A DNA stretch of 64,000 bases, from positions 62,001-126,000 of the forward strand of contig CAVZKV010000012.1 of NCBI GenBank assembly GCA_963775835.1. The letters are read 5' to 3'. The notes under the pieces were generated by a model that was given only the letters and a program-made list of their open reading frames with translations, was not told the origin of the DNA and did no database searches. Shown here one piece after another: positions 16,552 to 25,385 of the stretch. Every line of letters begins with the position of its first letter. Position 1 is the first letter of the stretch. The DNA comes from AWTP1-13 sp963775835. Its GTDB lineage: Bacteria > Pseudomonadota > Alphaproteobacteria > Rhizobiales > Hyphomicrobiaceae. A program made the translations under genes and the position numbers.

Positions 16552-18180
16552 TCAAACCAACCGGCTCTGCTCCACCGCCGCCTGGATGAAGGAGGCAAAC
16601 AGCGGGTGGGGCTCGAAAGGACGCGATTTCAGCTCGGGGTGGAACTGCACGCCGATGAACCAGGGATGCGTGGGCAGCTCTATGATCTCCGGCAATAGCC
16701 CATCCGGCGACATGCCGCAAAACTTGATACCGGCCTCCTCAAGCCGTTCGCGGTAGCGCGTGTTGACCTCGTACCGGTGGCGGTGGCGCTCGGAGATTTC
16801 CGTTTCGCCATAGATCTTCGCCACGCGACTGCCCTTGGCGAGCTTTGCCGTATAGGCGCCGAGCCGCATGGTGCCGCCGAGATTGCCATTGGCCGCGCGC
16901 GTCTCCAGCTCGTTGCCGCGCATCCACTCCGTCATCAGGCCAACGACCGGCTCGGGCGTTGGTCCAAACTCGGTCGAGCCAGCCTGTTTCACGCCGACCA
17001 GGTCGCGCGCCGCCTCGATGACGGCCATCTGCATGCCAAAGCAGATGCCGAAGTAGGGCACGCTGCGCTCGCGCGCGAAGCGGGCCGCCAGGATCTTGCC
17101 CTCCGAGCCGCGCTCGCCGAAGCCCCCAGGCACCAAGATGCCATGCACGTTTTCCAGATAGGGGGCGGGGTCTTCGCGTTCGAACACCTCGCTTTCGATC
17201 CACTCCAGTTTCACTTTCACACGGTTGGCAATGCCGCCGTGAAACAAGGCCTCGTTGAGCGACTTGTAGGCGTCCTTGAGCCCCGTGTACTTGCCGACGA
17301 TGGCGATGGTGACCTCGCCCTCGGGGTTGGCAATGGCATCGGCAATGGCTTGCCACTTTTCAAGGTGCGGTGGCTGTGCGTCCTTGATGCCGAACGCGGC
17401 CAGCACCTCTCGGTCGAGCCCTTGCCTGTGGTAGGCCAGCGGCACCTCGTAGATGGAGGCCACGTCCAGCGCTTGGATCACCGCTTCCTCGCGCACATTG
17501 CAAAACAGCGCGATCTTGCGACGCTCCGAGCGCGGTATTTCGCGATCGCAGCGGCAAAGCAGAATGTCGGGTTGTATGCCAATCGATCGCAGTTCCTTCA
17601 CCGAATGCTGCGTCGGCTTGGTCTTGAGTTCGCCCGCGCTCGAGATAAACGGCAACAGCGTCAGGTGGATGAACACGGACTCGCCGCGGGGCAATTCGTT
17701 GCCGAGCTGCCGGATGGCCTCGAAGAACGGCAGGCCCTCGATGTCGCCAACCGTGCCGCCGATCTCCACCAAAACGAAATCGATGCCCTCATTCCCGCTC
17801 AGCACGAACTGTTTGATGGCATCGGTCACGTGCGGGATCACCTGCACGGTGCCACCGAGAAAGTCCCCGCGCCGCTCCTTGGCAAGGATCTCCTGGTAGA
17901 GTCGCCCGGTGGTGATGTTGTCGGATTTGCGGGCGGGCACGCCGGTAAAGCGCTCATAATGGCCAAGGTCGAGGTCGGTCTCCGCCCCATCGTCCGTCAC
18001 GAACACCTCACCGTGCTGGTAGGGGCTCATCGTGCCGGGATCGACATTGAGGTAGGGATCGAGCTTTCTCAGCCGAACCGAATAGCCGCGTGCCTGAAGG
18101 AGAGCCCCAAGAGCCGCTGAAGCCAGCCCTTTGCCGAGCGATGAGACCACGCCGCCGGTAATGAAGATGTACCGCGCCAT
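16552..18180 (-). CDS. pyrG: CTP synthase
   Basis: Makes CTP from UTP with ATP and glutamine. 542 residues, the normal length. The synthetase domain opens with MARYIFITGGVVSSLGKGLASAAL and contains the LDPYLNVDPGTMSPYQHGEVFVTDDGAETDLDLGHYERF block that binds nucleotide and Mg. The class I amidotransferase domain has the nucleophile Cys in FGICFGMQMA and the His/Glu of GVQFHPE. In many alphaproteobacteria it follows tpiA and secG; here it is on the same strand but 13 kb away from them. There is no evident ribosome binding site. Confidence 0.97.
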   Translation of the reverse strand: MARYIFITGGVVSSLGKGLASAALGALLQARGYSVRLRKLDPYLNVDPGTMSPYQHGEVFVTDDGAETDLDLGHYERFTGVPARKSDNITTGRLYQEILAKERRGDFLGGTVQVIPHVTDAIKQFVLSGNEGIDFVLVEIGGTVGDIEGLPFFEAIRQLGNELPRGESVFIHLTLLPFISSAGELKTKPTQHSVKELRSIGIQPDILLCRCDREIPRSERRKIALFCNVREEAVIQALDVASIYEVPLAYHRQGLDREVLAAFGIKDAQPPHLEKWQAIADAIANPEGEVTIAIVGKYTGLKDAYKSLNEALFHGGIANRVKVKLEWIESEVFEREDPAPYLENVHGILVPGGFGERGSEGKILAARFARERSVPYFGICFGMQMAVIEAARDLVGVKQAGSTEFGPTPEPVVGLMTEWMRGNELETRAANGNLGGTMRLGAYTAKLAKGSRVAKIYGETEISERHRHRYEVNTRYRERLEEAGIKFCGMSPDGLLPEIIELPTHPWFIGVQFHPELKSRPFEPHPLFASFIQAAVEQSRLV

Positions 18181-18295
18181 GGGCTTTTAACATACAGCGA
18201 CAGGGCACGATTCGTAGAGTGTTTTTTCGCTTCCATCCACGGCCTTTCGCCGCGCCAAATGTCACGCCCACCGCCGCGCGCTTCGACGGCCTTGC

Positions 18296-19432
18296 TCACG
18301 GCTGCCGCGAGGCCCCCCGGCGGATGGGCCCCAGGACCTCCTCGGTGTGCGCGCCCAGCGCCGGCTCCCGCAGGTTCGGCCGCGCCGGCTCCTCCGTGAA
18401 GCGGATCACGGGGCCGATGTGCCGGCGGCCGAGGTCGTCGGTCAGCAGCATCCCGCGCGCGGCGACGTTAGCGTCCTCGAAAGCCTCGGGCAGCGTCTGC
18501 ACCGGGCCAAAGCACAGGTCGAGGCCCGACAACCAGGCGATGGCCTCTGCAAGCGTTTGCTGGCGGAACACGTCTTGCAGAAAGGCAATAACCGGACGCT
18601 GCTGCGGACCCGGCCCCTGCAGGCAGAGCCCAATCAAGTCTTCGCGCCCCAGGCCGCCGAGCAGATTGGCGATGAACTTGGCCTCCTGCCCGGCCAGCAC
18701 CAGATGGCGGTCATCACGGGTGCGGTAAATTTGGTAAAAGGCGGCACCGCCGGTGTTGCGCTCGTCCTTCGGATTGGGCTGACGCCCCTCGGCCAGGGTC
18801 GGCCCGACAATATTGGCCGAAGCGGCCAGCATTGCATCGTGCATGGCGATGTCGATCACATCGCCGCGGCCCGTGCGCTCGCGTCGCACGAGCGCCATCA
18901 GGATTGCCGATAGCCCGTGCAGCGCGCTCAGCTGATCGGCAATGGGGATCGCCGTCATCGCCGGTTGCCCATCGCTGCCCACCGTGAGGCTCTGCGAACC
19001 GCTGATCGCCTGCAGGGCCAGGTCGTGCGCCGGGCGGGCGCCATAGGCCCCGACCTGGCCGAAGGCGCTGATCGAACAGTAGACGATGCGCGGGTTCTTC
19101 GCCCGCACCACGTCTGCCCCAATGCCCAGCCGCGCGGCCACGCCCGGCCTGAACGTCTCGATGAATACGTCGGCCGTCGCGCAAAGCTCGAGCAGCGCCT
19201 GCCGTTGCGCGGGCGCCTTGAGGTCGAGTACCACGGACTTCTTGCCGCGGTTGAGATTGCGGAAAAACACCGTTGCAGGACCATCGGCCAGCCCGAGGTG
19301 CCGTCCCGGATCGCCCTCTGCCGGCGACTCAATTTTAATCACCTCGGCACCATGATCGGCCAATGCCATGGTCAGAAACGGGCCGGGCAGAAACGAGGAC
19401 AGATCGATAACGCGCAGGCCGGCGAGCTTCAT
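18296..19432 (-). CDS. CaiB/BaiF CoA-transferase family protein (second of two)
   Basis: 378 residues of a family III CoA-transferase: MKLAGLRVIDLSSFLPGPFLTMALADHGAEVIKIE, FFRNLNRGKKSVVLDLK, TADVFIETFRPGVAARLGIG and GRGDVIDIAMHDAMLA. These enzymes move CoA between acids without free intermediates, using an aspartyl-CoA adduct. Its ATG overlaps the stop of the preceding CoA-transferase (ATGA), so the two are translationally coupled and may form a heteromer. The acid is unknown. Confidence 0.9.
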   Translation of the reverse strand: MKLAGLRVIDLSSFLPGPFLTMALADHGAEVIKIESPAEGDPGRHLGLADGPATVFFRNLNRGKKSVVLDLKAPAQRQALLELCATADVFIETFRPGVAARLGIGADVVRAKNPRIVYCSISAFGQVGAYGARPAHDLALQAISGSQSLTVGSDGQPAMTAIPIADQLSALHGLSAILMALVRRERTGRGDVIDIAMHDAMLAASANIVGPTLAEGRQPNPKDERNTGGAAFYQIYRTRDDRHLVLAGQEAKFIANLLGGLGREDLIGLCLQGPGPQQRPVIAFLQDVFRQQTLAEAIAWLSGLDLCFGPVQTLPEAFEDANVAARGMLLTDDLGRRHIGPVIRFTEEPARPNLREPALGAHTEEVLGPIRRGASRQP

Positions 19433-20601
19433 GCACGCGCTCGTGTCGGGTGCTTGGCGCTCGCCAGTTCCGCCAGCACCGCCTCGGTGTCGGCCCCCAA
19501 ATCGCGCGCGGCCGCCTGCTGGGGTCGCTGCCCGTCGATTTTCAGGGGATTGGCCAACACTCGCAGGTCGGCGCGCGCCGGATGCGGCACGCTTGCCACC
19601 ATTCCTACTTCGGCGACGAAAGCCGAATCGAGCGCCTGGTCCATTTCGAGCACCGGCCCCGCCGGCAGCAAGCCCGAGAAGGTCTCAAGCCACGCCTGCG
19701 TCGTCCGCTTCTTGAGTTCGGCGTCGAGCACCTGGGTCAGGGCGTCACGGTATTGGCGCCGCTGCGCTTGGCTGGCAAAGCGCGGATCGAGGCCGAGGTC
19801 CTCACGGCCGATGGCGCTGATCAAATTCTCCCAGAACTTGTCCGTCATGCACATCACGAAGATCCAGCCGTCGGCCGTCGGGAAGGTTTGCACCGGAGCA
19901 ATCGCCGCGTGTGCGCTACGCGGCTGGCGCCGCGAAACCTCGTTTTCGTTGAGATACCAGACCGCCGAGTAGCCGAGCTGGTGCAGCGCCACATCGAACA
20001 GCGACGCATCGACATCGCAGCCGATCCCCGTTTGGCGGGCGCGCATGATGCAGCTGAGCAGCCCCACCGCAGCCGTGGCACCGGTCATATAGTCGATCAT
20101 AGAGGCGCCGAGGCGTGCCGGCGGATCGTCGGGCTCACCGGTAAGGCTCATCAGGCCGGCTTCGGCCTGCATCAAGAAATCATAGCCGGGCCAACCTTTG
20201 CGGGCATTGTCGCGCCCGTAGGCGGAAATGTGCCCACAGACGATCTTGGCATTGATCGCTTTTAGGTTCGCATAATCGAGCTTCAGCTTGCCCGGTTGAT
20301 CGCCGCGCAGATTGTTGACCACCGCATCGGCCGTCCCCACCAGCTGTTCGAACACCCTGCGCCCATCCGCCGACTTGATGTCGAGCGCGATGCTGCGCTT
20401 GTTCATGTTCCAGGTCTGGAAGTAGTGGCTCTGGCCTTCGCTCAGCATATGTGGCCCGACATGGCGAGCAGCGTCGCCGCCGACCGTGGGATTTTCCACC
20501 TTGATGACGTCGGCGCCGAGGTCGGCCAGCAACAGGGTACTGTAGGGGCCCGCACCGAACTGTTCGAAGGTGAGGATGCGTAGGCCCTGCAGCGGCTTCA
20601 T
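19429..20601 (-). CDS. CaiB/BaiF CoA-transferase family protein (first of two)
   Basis: 390 residues from the ATG that overlaps the acyl-CoA dehydrogenase stop (ATGA). MKPLQGLRILTFEQFGAGPYSTLLLADLGADVIKVENP, NMNKRSIALDIKSADGRRVFEQL, KIVCGHISAYG and a GATAAVGLLSCIM region mark the family III CoA-transferase fold. It shares only moderate identity with the one downstream, so the pair is not a recent duplication. Coupling to the dehydrogenase suggests it activates the acid that the dehydrogenase then oxidises. Confidence 0.9.
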   Translation of the reverse strand: MKPLQGLRILTFEQFGAGPYSTLLLADLGADVIKVENPTVGGDAARHVGPHMLSEGQSHYFQTWNMNKRSIALDIKSADGRRVFEQLVGTADAVVNNLRGDQPGKLKLDYANLKAINAKIVCGHISAYGRDNARKGWPGYDFLMQAEAGLMSLTGEPDDPPARLGASMIDYMTGATAAVGLLSCIMRARQTGIGCDVDASLFDVALHQLGYSAVWYLNENEVSRRQPRSAHAAIAPVQTFPTADGWIFVMCMTDKFWENLISAIGREDLGLDPRFASQAQRRQYRDALTQVLDAELKKRTTQAWLETFSGLLPAGPVLEMDQALDSAFVAEVGMVASVPHPARADLRVLANPLKIDGQRPQQAAARDLGADTEAVLAELASAKHPTRARA

Positions 20602-21770
20602 GCGATCGGGTTCCGTTTGATCCATTGCTTGGAAATAATGATACGCTGCATCTCGTTGGTCCCCTCGCCGATACACGTGAGTGGCGCATCGCGGTAAAGT
20701 CGTTCGATGTCGTACTCCTTGGCGTAGCCGTAGGCGCCATGGATGCGCAGGGATTCGGTGGCATTTTCCAGCGCCGCCTCGGAGGCGAAATACTTCGCCA
20801 TGCCGGCCTCGAGGTCACACCGTTCGCCGCGATCGAAGGCCTCTGCCGCATCGAGCGTCAGCAATCGCGCCGCGCGCGCCCGGGTCGCCATCTCACCGAG
20901 TTTGAGTTGGATCGCCTGATGCTCGCAGATCAGCTTGCCGAAGGTCTTGCGAATCTGCGCGTACTCGGTCGCCAACCTGAGCGCGCCCTCGGCGATCCCA
21001 ACGCCCCGCGCGGCAACGTTGATGCGCCCGAGCTCGAGGCCGCCGGTAGCCTGGAAAAAGCCTTGTCCCTCGATGCCACCGATCAGGTGGTCGGCGGGAA
21101 TGCGGTAGTCCTCGAACACGAGCTCCGCCGAATCGATGCACTTGTAGCCGAGCTTTTCCAGCTTTTTGCCGACCCGAAAACCAGGCTGCTTGGGTGCGAT
21201 GAACAGGCTGATGCCCTTGTAGCGGGGTTCGGCCGTGGGGTCGGTTTTAACCAATAGCGCCACGCATGAGCCTTCGATGCCGTTCGAGATCCAGGTTTTG
21301 GTGCCATTGATCACGTAGTGCTCGCCGTCGCGGCGCGCCGTCATCCGGATCGCCTGCAGGTCGGTGCCGGCATCGGGCTCGGTCAGCGCGAGTCCACCGC
21401 GTACCTCGCCGCTGGCGAGCAGGGGCAACCACTTCGCCTTCTGGGCCGGCGTGCCGAATTTCTCGATCGCCAGCGCCAGCATCAGATGCGAGTTGAAGAT
21501 GCCAGTGATCGCCATCCACACACTGGAGATCCGCATCACGATCTGCGCATAGGTCCGCGCCGGCAGTCCCAGTCCGCCGTAGTTGGGGCTGATGGTAGCG
21601 CCGAACAGGCCCAGGGCCTTCATCTGCTCGACGATCTCGCTCGGATAGCGGTCCTCGTGGTCGTGCTGCTTGACGACGGGTTTGACGTCGCGCTCCAGCC
21701 AGCGGTCGATGCTGCGCAAGAGCTCATCGTCGTCCGCGCTCTCGATCTGCCGCAGCGCCGCGTTGGTCAT
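20598..21770 (-). CDS. Acyl-CoA dehydrogenase
   Basis: 390 residues from ATG with GAGGGA upstream. N-terminal helical domain, then GGLALTEPDAGTDLQAIRMTARRDG...INGTKTWISNG (FAD-binding middle domain) and GVGIAEGALRLATEYAQIRKTFGKLICEHQAIQLKL. Near the C-terminus the family signature HGAYGYAKEYDIERLYRDAPLTCIGEGTNEMQR includes a Glu (GEGTNE) in the position of the catalytic base of short-chain and glutaryl-type enzymes. Introduces a 2,3 double bond into an acyl-CoA, giving electrons to ETF. Lies in the TauD, dehydrogenase, CaiB, CaiB operon. Confidence 0.92.
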   Translation of the reverse strand: MTNAALRQIESADDDELLRSIDRWLERDVKPVVKQHDHEDRYPSEIVEQMKALGLFGATISPNYGGLGLPARTYAQIVMRISSVWMAITGIFNSHLMLALAIEKFGTPAQKAKWLPLLASGEVRGGLALTEPDAGTDLQAIRMTARRDGEHYVINGTKTWISNGIEGSCVALLVKTDPTAEPRYKGISLFIAPKQPGFRVGKKLEKLGYKCIDSAELVFEDYRIPADHLIGGIEGQGFFQATGGLELGRINVAARGVGIAEGALRLATEYAQIRKTFGKLICEHQAIQLKLGEMATRARAARLLTLDAAEAFDRGERCDLEAGMAKYFASEAALENATESLRIHGAYGYAKEYDIERLYRDAPLTCIGEGTNEMQRIIISKQWIKRNPIA

Positions 21771-21783
21771 GGCCCGTCCCTCG

Positions 21784-22653
21784 TTAGCGGGGTGTATCGC
21801 CGGCAAGCGTAATGCGATGCATGATACGCCGGTAGCCGTGGTAGTCGTTGACCGGATTGTGTTGCGCACAACGATTGTCCCAAAAGGCGATCGAGCCGAC
21901 CTCCCAATGGAAACGGCAGGTGAACTCCGGTCGCGTCTGGTGTTGGATCAGATAGTTGAGCAGCGGCGCGCTTTCGGCTTCGGTCATGTCCTTGAAACGC
22001 ACGCTATGCGCGACGTTGAGGTAGAGCGCCTTGCGTCCCGTATCGGGGTGCGTGCGCACCACGGGATGCTCGCCGACATATTCCTTCTTGGCATCGTCGC
22101 GCTTCATTTCCTTGACGCGATCTTCGCGCGTGCGGCTGGCATCGGCTTTGAGCGAGCTGTTGACTGCAATCAGCCCGTCGAGCAGGTGCTTCATGCCATC
22201 CGATAGCGTCTCGTAGGCGAGGTAGCTGTTGGCAAACATGGTGTCGCCGCCCTTGGCCGGCACCTCGCGGGCGATCAGCATGGTGGCCATGGGCGGCTTC
22301 TCCAAATAGGAGGTATCGGAATGCCAGATGCCGCCGAAGTTGGTCTTCTCATGCTCGAGCTTCACGACCGGGATGATTTCGGGGAAACCCTCGATCCCCT
22401 TGATGAAGGGATATTCGACGATCTCGCCGAACCTCCTGGCAAAGCGCAAGAACCGCTCGGGCGGCAGCGGCTGATCGCGGAAGAAGACCACGCAGTGCTC
22501 GAGCCAGGCGCGCCGAATCGCCCCAATCGTCGCCTCGCTCAGCTCGTCGCCGAGATCGACGCCGTAAATCTCGGCCCCGATGGCACCCGCGATCGGCCGC
22601 ACCTCGATAGTGGGTTGGGCCCTGGGTTGGGTCCTGGGTTGTGCCATGGGCAT
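21784..22653 (-). CDS. TauD/TfdA family 2-oxoglutarate-dependent dioxygenase
   Basis: 289 residues from ATG after AAGGGG. The iron ligands are H111 and D113 in IWHSDTSY and the His of AQHNPVNDYHGYRRIMHR near the end, which also carries the Arg that binds 2-oxoglutarate. Family members hydroxylate taurine, alkyl sulfates, 2,4-D-type ethers or carnitine-like compounds. The N-terminus has a QPRTQPRAQP repeat encoded by a tandem CCCAACCCAGG run (about 22613-22640). It is the first gene of an operon ending in two CoA-transferases, with 13 bases to the dehydrogenase gene. Substrate unknown. Confidence 0.88.
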   Translation of the reverse strand: MPMAQPRTQPRAQPTIEVRPIAGAIGAEIYGVDLGDELSEATIGAIRRAWLEHCVVFFRDQPLPPERFLRFARRFGEIVEYPFIKGIEGFPEIIPVVKLEHEKTNFGGIWHSDTSYLEKPPMATMLIAREVPAKGGDTMFANSYLAYETLSDGMKHLLDGLIAVNSSLKADASRTREDRVKEMKRDDAKKEYVGEHPVVRTHPDTGRKALYLNVAHSVRFKDMTEAESAPLLNYLIQHQTRPEFTCRFHWEVGSIAFWDNRCAQHNPVNDYHGYRRIMHRITLAGDTPR

Positions 22654-22887
22654 CTTGGCCCCTTCTTTAGGACTCCTGCCGGCAAACCCTAACACGCCAT
22701 CGCGTCGGCGAAAGGGGCCTCGTGCGGCTTCCCCGTTGCGCGCCTTGGTTGCCGCCGCGCCGAGCGCTCTCGCCAGCACGGCGCCGATACGCCATCCTAG
22801 CGGTCGGCGCCGCTCCCCGGCATCGGAAAAAAGCCGCAAAGCTATCCCTACTGCATCGGCAAACAGCCAACCTTAAGGACAGGCACA

Positions 22888-24828
22888 ATGGACCGGCGCA
22901 GGGTTCGCGCCAGCCGCAGCGCCGGTGCGGCCTTGGCCACTCGGCTCCTGCCGTTTGCGATCATCTTCTTCGTCATCCAATCGGGCGTGCGGCTCACCCT
23001 GGCCCTCAGGGTGCGCAGCGAAGCCGCCGACAGCCTATTGGACTTCCTGCCGCCCTTCCTGATCGGCGCCTGGTTCGACCTGGCGGTGTTTTCGGTCTTC
23101 GCCGTGCCGGTGGTGATTTGGTGGCTCGCCGCGCCGCAAAACCTCAAGGGAGGCCGCCTCGATCGCTACGCCACCTTGGCAGGCGCCACGCTCTTCCTCG
23201 TGCTCTGCCTGATCGCCGCCGTCGGCGAGCACCTGTTCTGGACCGAATTTGGCACGCGTTTCAATTTCATCGCCGTGGACTATCTGATCTACACTCGCGA
23301 GGTGGTGCAAAACATTTGGCAATCCTACCCGATCGCCAAGCTCTTCGGCGCCCTGCTCGCCGTCTCCGGCGCCGGCGTCTTTCTCGCCCGCCACCGGCTT
23401 TTCCCCAAAACCGACGGCGCGCCGCTTGGTGCGCGCTGGGTCCCGGCGCTCGCCGCCCTGATTGCACCGTTCGTCGCGGTGAGCGCCACGCCGACGTCGC
23501 TTGCCTTTAGCCGCAGCAATGCCTACGCCACCGAGCTTTCGCTCAACGGCATCTGGGCGTTGGCGCATGCCTTTTTCAACAATGAGATCGACTATCGCCG
23601 CTTCTACAAGACGCTGCCCCAGGCGGCGGTGGCAAAGCGGATCGAAACCCTGCTCGAGGAAAAAGATGCGCTGCTCGCCTCCCCGGGACGGGACCCTTTG
23701 ACCCGCCTCGTCCGCCGCGGGGGCAGGATGCTGCGCAAGAGCGTAATGCTGGTTAGCATGGAGAGCATGGGCGCCGAATACCTGGCGCACTTCGGCAACA
23801 GGCAAAACCTCACGCCCAATCTCGATCGCCTTGCCAGCGAGGGCCTACTGTTCACCAAGCTGCTGGCAACCGGCACGCGCACGGTGCGCGGTCTCGAAGC
23901 CTTGACCTTGTCGGTGCCGCCGACACCGGGTCAATCGATCCTGCGGCGGCCGCACAACACCGAGTTGTTCACGATCGGGGATGTGTTTCGCGACCGCGGT
24001 TACGACACACGCTTTCTTTATGGCGGCTACGGCTACTTCGACAACATGAACGCATTCTATGCCGGCAACGGCTTTGAGGTGATCGACCGCACCTCGTTGT
24101 CGGCCGATGAAATTCATTTCGAGAACGCCTGGGGGGTGTCTGATGAGGACCTGTTCCAGCGCGTCATCACGGAGGCCGATCGCTCGTTTGCCTCGGGCAG
24201 GCCATTCTTCCAGCTGGTGATGACGACCTCCAATCACCGACCCTTCACCTACCCCAACGGCGTCATCGACATCTTCTCCAAGACCGGCCGCCTCGGCGGG
24301 GTCAAGTACGCCGACCACGCGATCGGGCGTTTTGTCGAGGCGGCCCGCCTCAAGCCCTGGTTCCGCGACACGCTCTTCGTGTTCGTCGCCGATCACACGG
24401 CGGGGACCGGCGGCAAGATCGAGCTCGATCCAACGCGCTATCACATTCCCCTGATCTTCTATGCGCCGGACTTCATTGCTCCCTCCACGCACGATGGCTT
24501 GACCAGCCAGATCGACGTCGCCCCGGTCCTGCTCGGTCTTCTCAACACCAGCTACGTCAGCCGCTTTTACGGTCGCGACGTCTTGTACGACAAAGCCGCC
24601 CAACCACGCGCCTTCATCAGCACTTATGAGAAGGTCGCCCTGGTGCGGGGGGACACCACGTTGATGCTCGCTCCCCGCCAAACCGTCGCTGCCTACGCCG
24701 GCCTCACGCGAAGCAAGCGCGCCAACATCGATGCCGAGCTCGAGGCCGACGCCATCGCCTATTTCCAGGCGGCGTCGGCTTGGTCGCGGAACTCGCGCCG
24801 GCTCGACACGCGCCTGCATCTGGATTGA
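22888..24828 (+). CDS. LTA synthase family protein (sulfatase-fold, membrane phosphoglycerol transferase-like)
   Basis: 646 residues: five N-terminal membrane helices (about 18-200), then an extracytoplasmic alkaline-phosphatase/sulfatase-fold domain. VMLVSMESMGAEYL gives the metal-binding Glu 292, LATGTRTVRGLEAL the Thr nucleophile near 332, and FVFVADHTAG the Asp-His metal site. This pattern belongs to LtaS, OpgB and rhizobial CgmB, which transfer phosphoglycerol or phosphoethanolamine from lipids. In a Gram-negative cell the likely acceptors are periplasmic glucans or envelope glycans (inference). It reads into RidA and a signal-peptide-bearing aldolase on the same strand. Confidence 0.88.
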   Translation: MDRRRVRASRSAGAALATRLLPFAIIFFVIQSGVRLTLALRVRSEAADSLLDFLPPFLIGAWFDLAVFSVFAVPVVIWWLAAPQNLKGGRLDRYATLAGATLFLVLCLIAAVGEHLFWTEFGTRFNFIAVDYLIYTREVVQNIWQSYPIAKLFGALLAVSGAGVFLARHRLFPKTDGAPLGARWVPALAALIAPFVAVSATPTSLAFSRSNAYATELSLNGIWALAHAFFNNEIDYRRFYKTLPQAAVAKRIETLLEEKDALLASPGRDPLTRLVRRGGRMLRKSVMLVSMESMGAEYLAHFGNRQNLTPNLDRLASEGLLFTKLLATGTRTVRGLEALTLSVPPTPGQSILRRPHNTELFTIGDVFRDRGYDTRFLYGGYGYFDNMNAFYAGNGFEVIDRTSLSADEIHFENAWGVSDEDLFQRVITEADRSFASGRPFFQLVMTTSNHRPFTYPNGVIDIFSKTGRLGGVKYADHAIGRFVEAARLKPWFRDTLFVFVADHTAGTGGKIELDPTRYHIPLIFYAPDFIAPSTHDGLTSQIDVAPVLLGLLNTSYVSRFYGRDVLYDKAAQPRAFISTYEKVALVRGDTTLMLAPRQTVAAYAGLTRSKRANIDAELEADAIAYFQAASAWSRNSRRLDTRLHLD

Positions 24829-24890
24829 TGCCTCGCGGCTCCTCGGGCAGGATGCCCGAGCACGCCCACACTGCCCAGCGGAGCCACACC

Positions 24891-25382
24891 ATGACAGAGC
24901 GCGGCGCGGCCTACAAAACCTCCCCGAGCAACCCCGGCCTCGGCGAAATCCAGACGCTGCCCGAGCGCGTCAATGACATGCCCTATGCGCCGGCGATCCG
25001 CGTCGAGGCGCCGGGCGACCTGTTGTTCATTTCAGGGGCCACCCCCTCGCCGCTCTACCACAAGCACCCGCACGAATTGCACGAGCACAACCATCCCGTG
25101 GGCATCGCCGAGCAGACACGGTTGGCCATGGAAAACATCAAGACCATCCTCGAGCATCAGGGCCTTGCCTGGACGGACGTCGTCAAGGTGACCAAGTACC
25201 TGACCGACATGCGCGACATGGACGGTATGGTGGCGGTGCTGGTGGAGTATTTTGGCGCCTGGACACCCGCCAGCACGACGGTTTGCGTCAACCAGCTGTC
25301 GACCCCCGGCGCGCGGGTCGAACTCGATATGATCGCCGTCTATCCGCAACGCTCAAGCCCACTCTTGAGGCAGCCGAGGTGA
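24891..25382 (+). CDS. RidA family protein
   Basis: 163 residues from ATG preceded by GGAG. LLFISGATPSPLYHKHPHELH, then HQGLAWTDVVKVTKYLTDMRDM and an ASTTVCVNQLSTPGARVELDMIAVYP ending match the YjgF/YER057c/UK114 fold. The Arg that hydrolyses 2-aminoacrylate in true RidA (usually in RVE or R.E near the end) may be the R of GARVELD. A HKHPHELHEHNH insertion is histidine-rich. Canonical RidA destroys reactive enamines; relatives act in catabolic pathways. Three bases separate it from the aldolase gene. Confidence 0.85.
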   Translation: MTERGAAYKTSPSNPGLGEIQTLPERVNDMPYAPAIRVEAPGDLLFISGATPSPLYHKHPHELHEHNHPVGIAEQTRLAMENIKTILEHQGLAWTDVVKVTKYLTDMRDMDGMVAVLVEYFGAWTPASTTVCVNQLSTPGARVELDMIAVYPQRSSPLLRQPR

Positions 25383-25385
25383 CCC

